A stretch of DNA of 64,000 nucleotides, taken from Motacilla alba alba (lineage: Eukaryota; Chordata; Aves; Passeriformes; Motacillidae). The stretch spans positions 10,063,439 through 10,127,438 of the forward strand of contig NC_052030.1 in NCBI RefSeq assembly GCF_015832195.1. Direction: 5' to 3'. This document shows, piece by piece, positions 1-21,530 of this stretch. The position numbers and the translations under genes were made by a program. Each line of letters opens with the position of its first letter. Position 1 is the first letter of the stretch. Under the pieces are notes generated by a model that saw only the letters and a program-made list of their open reading frames with translations, did not search any database and was not told where the DNA came from.

Positions 1-775
1 ATCCCTGCAGGGATGTCCCTCCTGTGTAACCCCGGGCTGGAAACACGTGGGTGCCAGCGGGATTGATGGGGTGGCCTCGGGTGCCAGCTTGGGATGGGGT
101 TTGCATCCGCCTTCCCTGGGCTATGGGATGCCATGGAATTCTCGGGGATGCTGGGATCCAGCCCGCAGGGTGGGGCTCAGCCAGAGCTGTGATCCCCCAC
201 GGAACTGGGACCAGCGCCTGCCACATGTCCCCAGGGACATCCCTGCCCTGCGGGGACATCCAGGACCGCGGCAGGGCTCGGTGGGGCGTGGTGCCAGCAG
301 CTCCAGAGGCACGTGGAGATCCCGTTTTACCCCGAGCCCTTCCCAAAGCTGAGCTCCAAACATCTGCCGGCAATTCCCCTCTCCCGGGAAGCTGTGCCGG
401 AGCTGCCCGCGCCTCCCACGCCCGCAGGAAGCGGGTTGGGGTTTGGGGGGCGCTGGGAGCTCGGGAACCTCGATGGGAAGAGGAGAGGGAAGCGCTCCAA
501 GGAAGGAAAGGCGGAGCAGCTGCGGGGAGGAGGCGGCAGCAGGGCGGGCACGCACCCGGCTGTTCCCGGGGGATTTTTGTCCTGTCCGGGGTGTCCCGTG
601 CCAGGGACAAACATTTTCTAGGGGGGACAAGCACCGAGCCGAGGGCTCCCCCGGTTTCCCTGCAGAGCCAGCCCCGGCAGGTCCCAGCCCGGATTCATTT
701 CACGATGTGGATCAAAGCGTGATGCACTTTGACAGCTCAGGCAGGATCTGATGCACTCAAAAAGCTGCTCTGCTG

Positions 776-819
776 GTTTGATTTAATTTGATTTAATTTG
801 ATTTGATTTGATTTGATTA
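776..819. repeat. Simple repeat, TTTGATTTAA / TTTGA type
   Basis: The motif TTTGATTTAA is repeated about twice and passes into TTTGA units. It is a short AT-rich microsatellite. Confidence 0.85.
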
Positions 820-2076
820 AGTTCTATCAGTTCTCCTCAACCTGTCCCAGTAAAAGCCGGGCCGGCGGGCGCTGAGGCGGTGCTGGCAGCCTGCCCATCC
901 CTATAAACTCCTGGAGCAGGGCTCTGGCACCGCCCTGCCCGCCGGGATCCGCCGCCAGAGCCCCGAGCATCCCCTGCCCTCCCGTGTCCCCGGGACGCGG
1001 ATCCCGCCGCGTTTCCCTGCTCACATCCGTCCCCCGCCCGCCTGCCTTGGCCAGGGCAGAGTTTTTTCGCCCAGAAAAAGCTGGATTTGAACATTTTCTG
1101 CTGTTCTCTCGGTTTCCTGTTGCCTTCCCAAGAACAACATCCCTGACCTCATCCTCCCCCGGTATGTGCCGGGATGCTGCCGGTGCTCGAGCCGCCCGTC
1201 GGGAATCCCACCCGGCCTTCCCTGGGTACCAAGACAAACACAGCTGCGGGAATGACGGAGAAAAGGCTATTTTGGGTAAATCCTCTGCTCGTTTTTGTTG
1301 AGGTAGGAGGACAAAGATGAATAGATTGAAGGGAGAACAGTGGTTTTGGCTTGAGCAGGGAATTTTCAGCCCGGAGTGGAGCAATGAAACACTCTTAGTA
1401 TTATGTGGCTTTTATTTATTTTTTTTTCTCCTCCCAGACTTCAGAGTTTTTTTTTTGCTGTGAGAAATGAGGAGGTTTCATGCAGCTGCCCCTGATATTC
1501 TCCATTTTTGGGAGCATTTTGGAGAGGCAGGTGGGAGTTTGCTGGATGATTTTCCAGCAGGTCAGGGCTCCTGGTGCCCATCCTGCCCGCCTGGAATGTT
1601 CATGGTGGGATTGGCCTGCTGCTCCTGTGGAGTTTGGGATTGCTCCTCATGAGCCCTGGAAACAAACCCATCCTTTGCCAAATCCCACAGAGAAGCAGAG
1701 TCCTGATGTTCCCATTGCTCTCTGCCATCCTCACCCCAGCTGGGAACAGAGACCAATCCCTGCCCAATCCGGCAGAGCAAAATTAACAGAGAATTCAGAC
1801 AAATGACCCAATAAAATGAGCTTTGGAATGAGCTGAAAGTCATCAGGCCCAGCAATTAAAAATAATAATAAGGGGAGGATTTACATTAAAAACATGGGAG
1901 TGGGCACAGTGGGAAGAGGAGTGGGAATTTCTCCCATCCCTCTGGAGCAGGGGCTGAATGTGGGGGAAGAGTGAGGGGTGGGGGTGTCTCACTTGCCCCA
2001 TGGATGGGGCAAGGTGCAAAAGGTGGCTGTGGAGCAAGTCCAGGGAGCTTTGGGGTTCTCTGGGTGATGGGAGGTG

Positions 2077-2212
2077 GGGATGGGACGGGACGGGATGGGA
2101 TGGGATGGGATGGGATGGGATGGGATGGGATGGGATATGATGCAATGGGGTGTGGTGCGATGGGAGGCAATGAAGTGGGATGGGATATGAGGCAATGGGG
2201 TGGGGTGGGATG
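2077..2212 (+). repeat. GGGAT pentanucleotide array, perfect core then degenerate tail
   Basis: From about 2077 to 2136 the sequence is almost pure TGGGA (with a few GGGAC units). It then decays into ATGGGGTG-like units to about 2212. The G-triplets spaced by two bases on the + strand fit the canonical G-quadruplex pattern. The same motif recurs in RPH3A intron 9 of this description (47.9-48.5 kb) and, on the other strand, near 40.4 kb. Confidence 0.9.
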
Positions 2213-3877
2213 GGCATGGGGTTCTGGGCTCCCCCACCTTTCTGGAGCTCTGCCTTTGGGAAGGGGATGACCTGAAATCCCTGTTCCATAAAGCAACCCT
2301 CATTAATCAACATTAACACCGCTGGGAGAGTCAGTTCTGCTGATTCTGTCCCTTCCACCGGATCATCGACTTTAATTCATCGCTTTGGCCATCGAGGTTT
2401 TCCTGGGACAAGGTCTCTCCCCAGCTCCAGCTCATTCCCAACCTTTACACTCAACCCCCATTTGTTCTGGCCGCTTATCGTCCCCGGAGCTCGGCCAGGG
2501 GGAGGTGACAGGGTGGGGTTTCACCCCTGGCTGGGGACTCTGCAGCAGCAATGGCAGGAAGGAACAGCAGGAAAAGCCCAGGGAGAAACAATAGCTTCCA
2601 ACACAAACACCATGGGAATTTCAGAGCAGGGCTGGCGGGAGGGCGACGCTCGGGGACCTTTGGGGTGAAACTCCTCGGGAACAGGGAGGGTCCTTGGGTG
2701 TCCCCACGTCCCTCCTGTGAGGACACGTCGGGGTGGGAGGCTCTGTGCTTCTCGGCCAGCCTTTGGGGGACTTTGGTTTTAACCCCCTGACCCAGGGAGG
2801 AGGTTTTCTATCCTGGATTCGCACAGGGCAGAGATTGAACCCCCTCAATCCAGGCCCTGGAGCCTGGAGTCTGACAATGGCAGGCGATGCTGTTGGTTTA
2901 CCACAATTAATATATTCAAACATACAGGGCATCAGTTGAATCAGGAAAACAACCCTGTGAGAATGCAGGATATAAAACAGGTCATGCAGACAATGTGCAC
3001 CTCATTTATACCTTGAATTAATTATTATTTAATCATTAGTAACCTGTGGTTGATTGATTGGTCCTTTGCGTGCACCTGAGGATGCTGCTCGTGTTGGGCA
3101 CTTGGTCAGAGAGCACAGGATGGGATTTCTGTCCTGGGTGACCCCAAAAGCTGCTGGGATCACGGCAGGATCCCACCCTCCTCAGACTGGAGGCGAGGAG
3201 GGTCCCCAGGCCAGCACAGTCCCCCGAGGGAGGCTGCACGGGGTTAATTGTTGCCACACCCCGATAGGGTTTCCTCCCTTAACCCCACATCCGGGGGTGA
3301 GTGGCCTTTCTTTGATCCTGGCTTTAATGTTACAGCTCATGCCTTAGGCCGGTGTGGAGGGAGCTGCCGTTGTGCCCTGGGACACTGAAGTGTCACCTGT
3401 CCCCCATCCCGACAGAGACGAGAGAGGTGAGAGGGTGCCTGGTGTCAGTGGTGTGTGGGGAGATTCCCTTTGGGTTTTCAGGACAAAAAAATTCCAATTC
3501 AGAACAAAATAAAAAAGAGAGAGGAGCCATAATATGTTGCAGATTGGAAAGCCAGAGCTGTTGACGAGCTGTTAATGAGCATTATCCCGGTTTTCCCCCT
3601 GGAAGTAGGCGGGTGATCAACGTTTTCTGCAGGATGAGGCTGCAGCCACATCCTGGTGGAGCTGAGGGACTGAATCACGTCCTGATGTCTCATGGATGGG
3701 GGTGGAAATCAGGGAGGAGCTGTGGGAGCATCTTGTTCGGGACCTGTGGGGTTCTCACGGGATCCCCCATTCCTGCGTGTTTGTCCCTTCGCTCCCTGTC
3801 CCCAGTTCCCACACGTGCTGGGGGCTGCTGTCCCTCCCGCTCTCCTCACTGCGATTAACACCAAGTGTTTGCTCAGC

Positions 3878-3947
3878 AGGGGAAAATCCCCGGCTGCAGA
3901 TCCCAGCTCCCCGGGATCACCCGGATCAGCTGCCGTTCCCACGGACG
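3878..3947 (+). other. CMKLR1: Splice acceptor and 5' UTR of the CMKLR1 coding exon
   Basis: A pyrimidine-containing stretch ends in GCTCAGCAG with AG at 3878-3879, 68 bases before the chosen ATG. Mammalian CMKLR1 has its whole coding sequence in one exon preceded by non-coding exons, so an acceptor here is expected. The open frame continues upstream to 3696 but those residues look like no chemokine-receptor N-terminus. The acceptor is inferred, not proved. Confidence 0.5.
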
Positions 3948-5036
3948 ATGGCGCTTCCCAACCAGTCCGATTACCTGGACGGCCTCAACAATAACTACAG
4001 CGACTACCCCGACTACACCTACGAGGACTCCAGCAGCGCGTGGGCAGACCCGGCCCGCGACCCCAAGGACATCACCAGGATCCTGTCCGTCATCATCTAC
4101 AGCGTGTCCTGCGTGCTGGGCATCCTGGGCAACGGCCTCGTTATCGCCATCATCACCCTGAAGATGAAGAAGTCGGTCAACGCGGTCTGGTTTCTCAACC
4201 TGGCCGTGGCCGACTTCCTCTTCAACATCTTCCTGCCCATCAACATCGCCTACACGGCCATGAGCTACCACTGGATCTTCGGCACGGTCATGTGCAAGCT
4301 CAACTCCTTCCTCCTCATCCTCAACATGTACACCAGCGTCCTGCTGCTCACCACCATCAGCTTCGACCGCTACGTGTCCGTGGTGTTCCCGGTGTGGTCG
4401 CAGAACCACCGCTCCACCAACCTGGCCTACGGCGTGTGCGTGATCATCTGGACCGTGGGCATCGTCATGAGCTGCCCCTCGCTCGTCTTCCGGGACACGG
4501 CGCAGACCCGCAACTCCGTGATTTGTTTCAGCAACTTTTCCCTCTCCAGGAATAGATCCTACGAAGGGCTGGCTCTGATGAGGCACCGCACCGTGAACAT
4601 CACCAGGTTCCTGGCCGGGTACATCCTCCCCATCACCATCATCACCTTCTGCTACGTCGCCATCGTCTTCAACCTGCGCCGGAACCGCCTGGCCAAGTCC
4701 AAGAAGCCCTTCAAGATCATTGTCACCATCATCGTCACCTTCTTCCTCTGCTGGAGTCCCTACCACCTGCTGAACCTGCTGGAGACGGTGCCCGACACCG
4801 TGCCCTGGTCTGTGTTTGAGATCTTCATCCCGCTCACCACGGCTCTGGCAGCCTCCAACAGCTGCATGAACCCCGTCCTCTACGTCTTCATGGGCCAGGA
4901 CTTCAAGAAGTTCAAGGTGACCCTCCTTTCCAGGCTGGTGAACGCCCTCAGCGAGGAGACAGGACACTCCAGCATCGTGCACAGGAGCTTCTCCAAGATC
5001 TCCTCCATGACTGAGAAAGAGACAACAGTTGTCTAA
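3948..5036 (+). CDS. CMKLR1: Chemerin receptor (chemokine-like receptor 1), complete single-exon GPCR
   Basis: Encodes a 362-residue class A G-protein-coupled receptor of the plasma membrane. The family binds chemerin, couples to Gi and guides macrophages, dendritic and NK cells. The acidic, Tyr-rich N-terminus has two N-glycosylation sequons (N5 and N16). Visible hallmarks are G61-N62 in TM1, D89 in the LAVAD motif of TM2, C116 and C193 for the extracellular disulfide, DRY at 140-142, CWSP at 268-271 in TM6 and NPVLY at 308-312 in TM7, then a Ser/Thr-rich tail. The ATG at 3948 was chosen because it starts a typical N-terminus and gives a length near the mammalian protein (about 370 residues). 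The close paralogue CMKLR2 (GPR1) is the alternative; the neighbouring convergent WSCD2 supports CMKLR1, because the pair is adjacent in mammals. GC at third positions is very high, which opens a long antisense frame of no meaning. Confidence 0.95.
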   Translation: MALPNQSDYLDGLNNNYSDYPDYTYEDSSSAWADPARDPKDITRILSVIIYSVSCVLGILGNGLVIAIITLKMKKSVNAVWFLNLAVADFLFNIFLPINIAYTAMSYHWIFGTVMCKLNSFLLILNMYTSVLLLTTISFDRYVSVVFPVWSQNHRSTNLAYGVCVIIWTVGIVMSCPSLVFRDTAQTRNSVICFSNFSLSRNRSYEGLALMRHRTVNITRFLAGYILPITIITFCYVAIVFNLRRNRLAKSKKPFKIIVTIIVTFFLCWSPYHLLNLLETVPDTVPWSVFEIFIPLTTALAASNSCMNPVLYVFMGQDFKKFKVTLLSRLVNALSEETGHSSIVHRSFSKISSMTEKETTVV

Positions 5037-7110
5037 ACTCAGCCTGCAGGAGGGACAGGATTCCCTGGAGCTGTGGCCAGCCCTGGGGTGGGTCAAGCGT
5101 TGTCCAGCACTGTCCTACAGCCCATTTTTGACTGGTGTTGCTGCCTGGGGGCTGTCAGGGGATGGAGACCCCCACGGCATGGAGAAGACACAACCACCCT
5201 TGATCTTGTATGGGATTCCAAAAATCCTTGTGCCAATCTGAGAACACATTTTTGGGCATTCCCACCCAAACTGTGCATTGCCTGACCTGGGAAGGGTTTT
5301 CCTGGTGGAGGCACCGTGGCGGGGTGGAGGATATCAGGAAGGCATCTCCTGTGCCATGGCCAAATTGGTGACATTCCTTTGTCCCATGTCTGTGCGTGGC
5401 TCCTCATGGTAAATTCCTGAGGTATTTTGCTACCAGAACAAGGTGTTTGTGACTTTTTTTGGGAGGTGTCCTTAGAAGGGGTTGGATTATCCCACCTGAA
5501 AGAACTGGGAAGTCTCAAATGTCTTCTAAGTGATCCAGACCCAGGGCCACCTTCCAGTGTGGGGACTGGGCTCACACACAGGGTCACCAGCATGGAAAAC
5601 TGGGACAAGAAAGAGGGAAAGGTCAATTTGAAAAGTCTTTTTAAACCTCCTTTTGATGGGCACATTCCACACGGTACATCCTGCAGGAAAGGTGGGCGTT
5701 TGGGACCAGGAACAGGCCTGTGAGCTGGGAATGAGCTTCTGGGGAGGACCTGCTGTCCCCTCACGTACGTCTTGGGACCCTCTGGGAATCTCCTGGGAGC
5801 CTCTGCTGCCACGCATCGATCTCTGCAGCGAAGGATGGGCTGAGCCACCACCTCGATTCAATTTCACGCTCAGTTAATTTGGGAGCTCCTTCTCCATTAG
5901 GGCTCCTTCACCACAGCCCTGGTGTCACCCTCATTTATGTGTCACTCCTAGGACAGCGAGGAATCCCTGGAGCTGGCTTTGGGCAGCCCCCAGTGGCCCT
6001 GGGGACATTTCAGGAGGTCCCTTGGGGGGCTTTGTGCAAGTTTTGGCAGTTGAGAATCTGCTCCCGGGTGCCCACAGAAGCTGATATATTTATTTATAGC
6101 TTTCCTTGGAAATCAGAACCTGGAAAATAAAATGGAGAGCCATCTCCCAGGAAAAGGCAGGGAGCTGTTTCCAGGCAGCAGATCGTGCCAGCCCCAGGTG
6201 CAGGTGAAGGCCTGGTAACTGAGCCGCGGGAGCGTGACGGATCAGAGCGGGTGCTGCAGGAGCGGGATTTTGGGATTTCAGGATTTCAGGGCTATTTCAG
6301 ATGGATTATCTGGTGTCCTCTCTGCCCTGTCGCTGCCTCGCTGCTCCACCTCGATCTGCATCACCCCCTTGGTGTGATGGGACACTCAGCGCCTGCATTG
6401 TCTCCGTGTCTCCTGGGGTTGGGATGCACCCACTTCCCTAGGGAGCACTGCCACCCATCCCTGCCCCACACCACGTCCCATGGCCAAGCCCAGGGCTACT
6501 CCCAGCCCTGATCCACAGAGATTTTTCCCCCAAAACCCATGGATCCATACCCATTGAAGATGAGGTGGCTGAGGAGGCAGCAGGGCCTCTCTGGTGGTGG
6601 GAGGAGGCTCCTCTTGCTCGTTTTCCCCAATATTTAATTAATATTGCTGGAAGGTTGCCAGGATCCCATTAGGAGTGGGATAGGACAGATGGGATGGACG
6701 GGACAGATGGACACACAGGGACACACAGAACTTGCAGAGGATCTGTTTAGGGAGCAGTGGGAATGGGAGCCCCAGCAGCCTCTGGGGCTTTTTGGGCTCA
6801 GGGTTTGGAGAAGGCCTGGATGTGGGAGCAGTGGGATGAAGCCTCAAGGACTGGATGCCATCCCACGACCCCTCAGGTTGGTGCTGGGATGTTCATCATG
6901 GATTCAGGATGCTCCTTGCTTGTTCTGGTGTCTGGTTTTTCCAAGCCCATCTGTTCTTACTCCAAACAGCTTTCCAGAAGAAAAAAAAAAGAAAAAAAAA
7001 AAGGAAAAAAAAAGCAGCAGTGCCTTGGTACTTACCCTGGGATTGAATTTCCCAGATATTTGGGTGCATCTTTGTAGCTGTTAGCTTATTTAATAAAACC
7101 TGTTTTCCAG
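5037..7110 (+). other. CMKLR1: Probable CMKLR1 3' UTR with two candidate poly(A) signals
   Basis: No exon of another gene is seen after the CMKLR1 stop. AATAAA occurs at 6126-6131 and again at 7092-7097 on the + strand, and either could end the transcript. Mammalian CMKLR1 has a long 3' UTR, so both are possible. The true end is not determined by the sequence alone. Confidence 0.4.
6979..7016. repeat. A-rich tract
   Basis: Nearly pure A broken by single or double G. It is a simple low-complexity run. Confidence 0.85.
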
Positions 7111-7783
7111 ATGAATACCTCGAAGTGTGGAGTGGGAAGGATCCCAGGGTTTTTCACTGAGCTGTCCCTTCCCTGTGTGCATTCCTGACCCCTGGTGTTG
7201 AATTTGGAATTGTGGAAAGAGCTCAGGAGCAGAAGGATGGGGCTCGAGTGACTGAGGTGGGGTCTGCGCCTCTTGGATGGGCTTTGGGAGATCTCCCATG
7301 GATGATCCAAGTGCTCCACCCCAACATCCATCCAGACACCAGTGCTGCTGCTCTGTGCCCTCCTGCTCCTGATTCTCCTCATCCTGCCAGGGATTGGGAT
7401 GAGGATGGGGAAGGGAAAGGAAAAACCCACCGAGTTTTTCCTGCTGGACCCTGTTAGCTTTTGAATTAAGCTCCCCAAGGAGTATCAGTGATTTCTGTTC
7501 CCGTGTCACCCACTGAGACAGGCAGCAAACAGCTCACCCAGGCAGCAAACAGCTCACCCAGGCAGCATTTAAAAAGCACATTTTTATATCTCTATAAAAT
7601 AGAAGCAGGGAAAAAAAAAAACATTCCTCAGAAAACTTCAGCCTCCTCAGCCAGGTTTTTCTTCCCTTTTTGGCAGAGTGGCAGAGAAATGCAGCTCAAT
7701 ACTGCCCCAATTCCTCTGATATCCCCGAAATACTGCAGGAGCTGCAGCTCTGGGATCTCCCAGGGTGCTGAGGATGGATCCTG
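7111..7783. other. Non-coding stretch before the first assembly gap
   Basis: No coding exon is recognised on either strand. A 20-bp unit (GGCAGCAAACAGCTCACCCA) occurs twice in tandem at 7521-7560 with a partial third copy. The convergent WSCD2 3' end must lie between here and 9830, mostly or wholly inside the gap. Confidence 0.5.
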
Positions 7784-8783
7784 NNNNNNNNNNNNNNNNN
7801 NNNNNNNNNNNNNNNNNNNNNNNNNNNNNNNNNNNNNNNNNNNNNNNNNNNNNNNNNNNNNNNNNNNNNNNNNNNNNNNNNNNNNNNNNNNNNNNNNNNN
7901 NNNNNNNNNNNNNNNNNNNNNNNNNNNNNNNNNNNNNNNNNNNNNNNNNNNNNNNNNNNNNNNNNNNNNNNNNNNNNNNNNNNNNNNNNNNNNNNNNNNN
8001 NNNNNNNNNNNNNNNNNNNNNNNNNNNNNNNNNNNNNNNNNNNNNNNNNNNNNNNNNNNNNNNNNNNNNNNNNNNNNNNNNNNNNNNNNNNNNNNNNNNN
8101 NNNNNNNNNNNNNNNNNNNNNNNNNNNNNNNNNNNNNNNNNNNNNNNNNNNNNNNNNNNNNNNNNNNNNNNNNNNNNNNNNNNNNNNNNNNNNNNNNNNN
8201 NNNNNNNNNNNNNNNNNNNNNNNNNNNNNNNNNNNNNNNNNNNNNNNNNNNNNNNNNNNNNNNNNNNNNNNNNNNNNNNNNNNNNNNNNNNNNNNNNNNN
8301 NNNNNNNNNNNNNNNNNNNNNNNNNNNNNNNNNNNNNNNNNNNNNNNNNNNNNNNNNNNNNNNNNNNNNNNNNNNNNNNNNNNNNNNNNNNNNNNNNNNN
8401 NNNNNNNNNNNNNNNNNNNNNNNNNNNNNNNNNNNNNNNNNNNNNNNNNNNNNNNNNNNNNNNNNNNNNNNNNNNNNNNNNNNNNNNNNNNNNNNNNNNN
8501 NNNNNNNNNNNNNNNNNNNNNNNNNNNNNNNNNNNNNNNNNNNNNNNNNNNNNNNNNNNNNNNNNNNNNNNNNNNNNNNNNNNNNNNNNNNNNNNNNNNN
8601 NNNNNNNNNNNNNNNNNNNNNNNNNNNNNNNNNNNNNNNNNNNNNNNNNNNNNNNNNNNNNNNNNNNNNNNNNNNNNNNNNNNNNNNNNNNNNNNNNNNN
8701 NNNNNNNNNNNNNNNNNNNNNNNNNNNNNNNNNNNNNNNNNNNNNNNNNNNNNNNNNNNNNNNNNNNNNNNNNNNNNNNNNNN
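7784..8783. other. Assembly gap, exactly 1,000 N
   Basis: The round length shows a placeholder of unknown true size. It sits where the last coding exon or exons of WSCD2 are expected, about 119 residues judged by the usual protein length of 565. Confidence 0.97.
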
Positions 8784-19325
<10,542 letters not shown>

Positions 19326-20689
19326 AGCGTCTTCATCCCTTCCCCGGCAGCCGGCGCCGCGGGGAAGCTGCTCTGCGGCTCCAGGGATGCTCCAAGGAGG
19401 GGATTGATTGGAGGTGAATCCCGGCGAGCAAATGGGGTGAGAGCTGCAGGGCGAGGTCGTGCAAAGCTGTTGCCCGACCCAAAAAAGTCTTGGGAGTGCT
19501 GGGGGAGGTGGATTTTGAGTCCCCGCGTCGTGGCCGGGGTGTTCCAGCGCTGGCTGTCACCTCCAGCCCCGGTTTATTCTCCTGGCGGCGAAGTCCCCCG
19601 GCTGTGCCCCGGGGACTGCGCTGATGGAGGGATCATGTTAAGGAAATCGAGGTTTGAAGGTGATTTGAAAGCCGATCAGCTGCCGCAGCTCCTCGCTCCC
19701 GGCGGCACCGGCTCCGTCAGGCATCGCTGGAACGGGAACGGCACCGCTGCCCTTTCAGACGAAGAATGGAAGGTGCCTGGACGCGCCTGGAGCCTGGAAT
19801 GCTGCCTGGGACCCTTTGTGTAAGGAAACCCCTTTCAGCTCACTCCCAGGGCAAGAAATCTCCACCTGCAAGTCAAAGAGAGAGGCACACTCAGAAAGCG
19901 TCCCAGGACACGGCAGGATGGTGGCCCTGCCCCTCCGGCGGGTGAGGAAGGCCACCCGTGGTCTCCATCGCCTTCCAGCCCTGGGCAGGGGCAGTTCCAC
20001 CTCTCCCAGGGGGGTAACTGGGTGCAGCGGGAGCGACGCTGGTGGGGTGAGCCCAAATCCCAGAGCCTGCCTGTCTCTGCCTTGTCGTGCAGGAGAGGTG
20101 CTCCAGGGTGGCTCTGGGACATGGAAAATTTCCAGTTTCACCCAGTTTCACCTCCAGGAGGATGAGCTGTGCACACACACATTGCACCCCTAGATCCAAA
20201 CACCTCTGCAGCAGCAGATCCCCAGTGGAATCCATGCATGGGCAGCGGGGCGCTGCCAGGGGATATTCCAGCATCCCACAGAGTCAGGAGTACAACATCC
20301 CTGGGTGTCCCTCCAGTTCCTCATGTCCCCAGGGGCTGGAGATTGCCACGACATCCTCTACCTGCAGCCAGGAGCATCCCCACTCCCACCCTGCCACCAG
20401 GATGGTGCTGTCCCAGGCACACCAGGACCATCCCTGGTGGCTCTTGGCACGGGAAGGGCAGAGATGGGACAGTCCCCTCCAGCCCCGCCAGGCTGGACTT
20501 CCCTAGAAATCCAGCTGGATTTCTCTCCTTCCTTCCAACCCCCCCAGCTATGGAAGATTTGCTCCAACCCTTCCTGGGAAAATGCCACGTGGGAAATGCC
20601 CCTGCTGACACATCCGAGTGCCCGGGGTGTGCTGCCTGTCACGGTCTCGTCTTATTTTAGGAAAGGAGAGGGAAATAAATGGAAAGACA

Positions 20690-20830
20690 AAGTGCCATTA
20701 GTTTAATGGCCTCTATGTTCCTGCCATCTGTCTTCAGTTGATTAAATAAAAAATATTGGTGGAACATATGGCATGAATTATACATCAATATTTTAATTTG
20801 GTTTCCCAGAGTGGTTATTCAGATACCTCC
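20690..20830. promoter_or_regulatory. Candidate conserved non-coding element, AT-rich
   Basis: An abrupt AT-rich island in GC-rich surroundings, with an ATTAAATAAAAAATATTGG segment and a CATATG E-box. It has no repeat structure. Its regulatory nature is inferred from composition only. Confidence 0.3.
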
Positions 20831-21279
20831 GGCTCCGCTGCGGGAATTTTGTGAAACTCGGGGCTGGACAGGCTGGGGCAGAGCAGTGGAGGGGCACAAC
20901 CCCAAACCAGCCCTCCCCAATACAGCCGGAGTAAAGGCTGAGTAACCTCGGAGTAGCAGCCGTTTGGGATTTCCGTGTGCAGGATGTGGCACCTCGGCAT
21001 GGCCAGGGACGGGGGGCCATGCTGGGAGAGCAGCCCCCAGCCCGGTGGTCCCGGGGGTGTTTGGCTGCTCTCCCGCGCTCCCTGACCAGGATTTTCTGGC
21101 TTTCCCTCATCCAGAATAAATCCACCTTCCCGGGGTTGGGATGGGAGCTGGATACGGGATGGTTTGGGGAGCAAATGCAGCGTCCCCAGGGCTGTCCCTG
21201 CTCCCCAGTGCCCCCAGTGCCACCCCCTCTCCTCCCCTCCCCGGCTGGGCTGCCAGGCTCTGGCACGGCATATAAAGAA

Positions 21280-21420
21280 GGGGCTTAAATTACTCTCATT
21301 AAGCCATCTGGAGCTCATCCTTCTCCATCATGAACTGCGGAGTCACAGGTCAATTACTGCGCATTTGCATATATTCCATTAATGCTTCTGCTAATTGTCT
21401 GCAGCAGATAATGGGCTCGG
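21280..21420. promoter_or_regulatory. Candidate enhancer with octamer and homeodomain-type sites
   Basis: Contains ATTTGCAT (POU octamer) at about 21363, plus CATTAA, CTAATT, a CATCTGG E-box and CAATTA motifs, in a non-repetitive stretch that stands out from its GC-rich surroundings. The role is inferred. Confidence 0.35.
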
Positions 21421-21446
21421 CTGCCGGGGGCGGCAGGGAGGGCCGG

Positions 21447-21530
21447 CACCAGTGCTCCCAGTACGGACACCAGTGCTCCCAGTATGGACACCAGTGCTCC
21501 CAGTACGGACACCAGCGCTCCCAGTATCGG
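21447..21530. repeat. 21-bp tandem repeat, four copies
   Basis: The unit CACCAGTGCTCCCAGTACGGA starts at 21447, 21468, 21489 and 21510, with one or two substitutions per copy. The length is a multiple of three, but no gene is supported around it. Confidence 0.95.

Larger units (their letters stand above)
1..3877. other. Non-coding region upstream of the CMKLR1 coding exon
   Basis: I find no exon here that I can support. Open frames are short, unrelated to known proteins and typical of GC-rich DNA. The stretch holds two simple repeats (listed separately) and a moderately CpG-rich patch near 380-660. By family knowledge CMKLR1 has non-coding 5' exons, so one may lie here, but no donor/promoter pair is convincing enough to call. 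Confidence 0.6.

Noticed and set aside
2966..2990. TATAAAA at 2971 as a possible CMKLR1 promoter
   Set aside because: The surrounding DNA is AT-rich, with no clear initiator or supported first exon and donor; too weak to annotate.
3873..5096. 407-codon open frame antisense to CMKLR1, rich in Asp, Glu, Gly and Val
   Set aside because: It is the mirror of the highly GC3-biased receptor gene. Its composition is low-complexity and it has no known fold.
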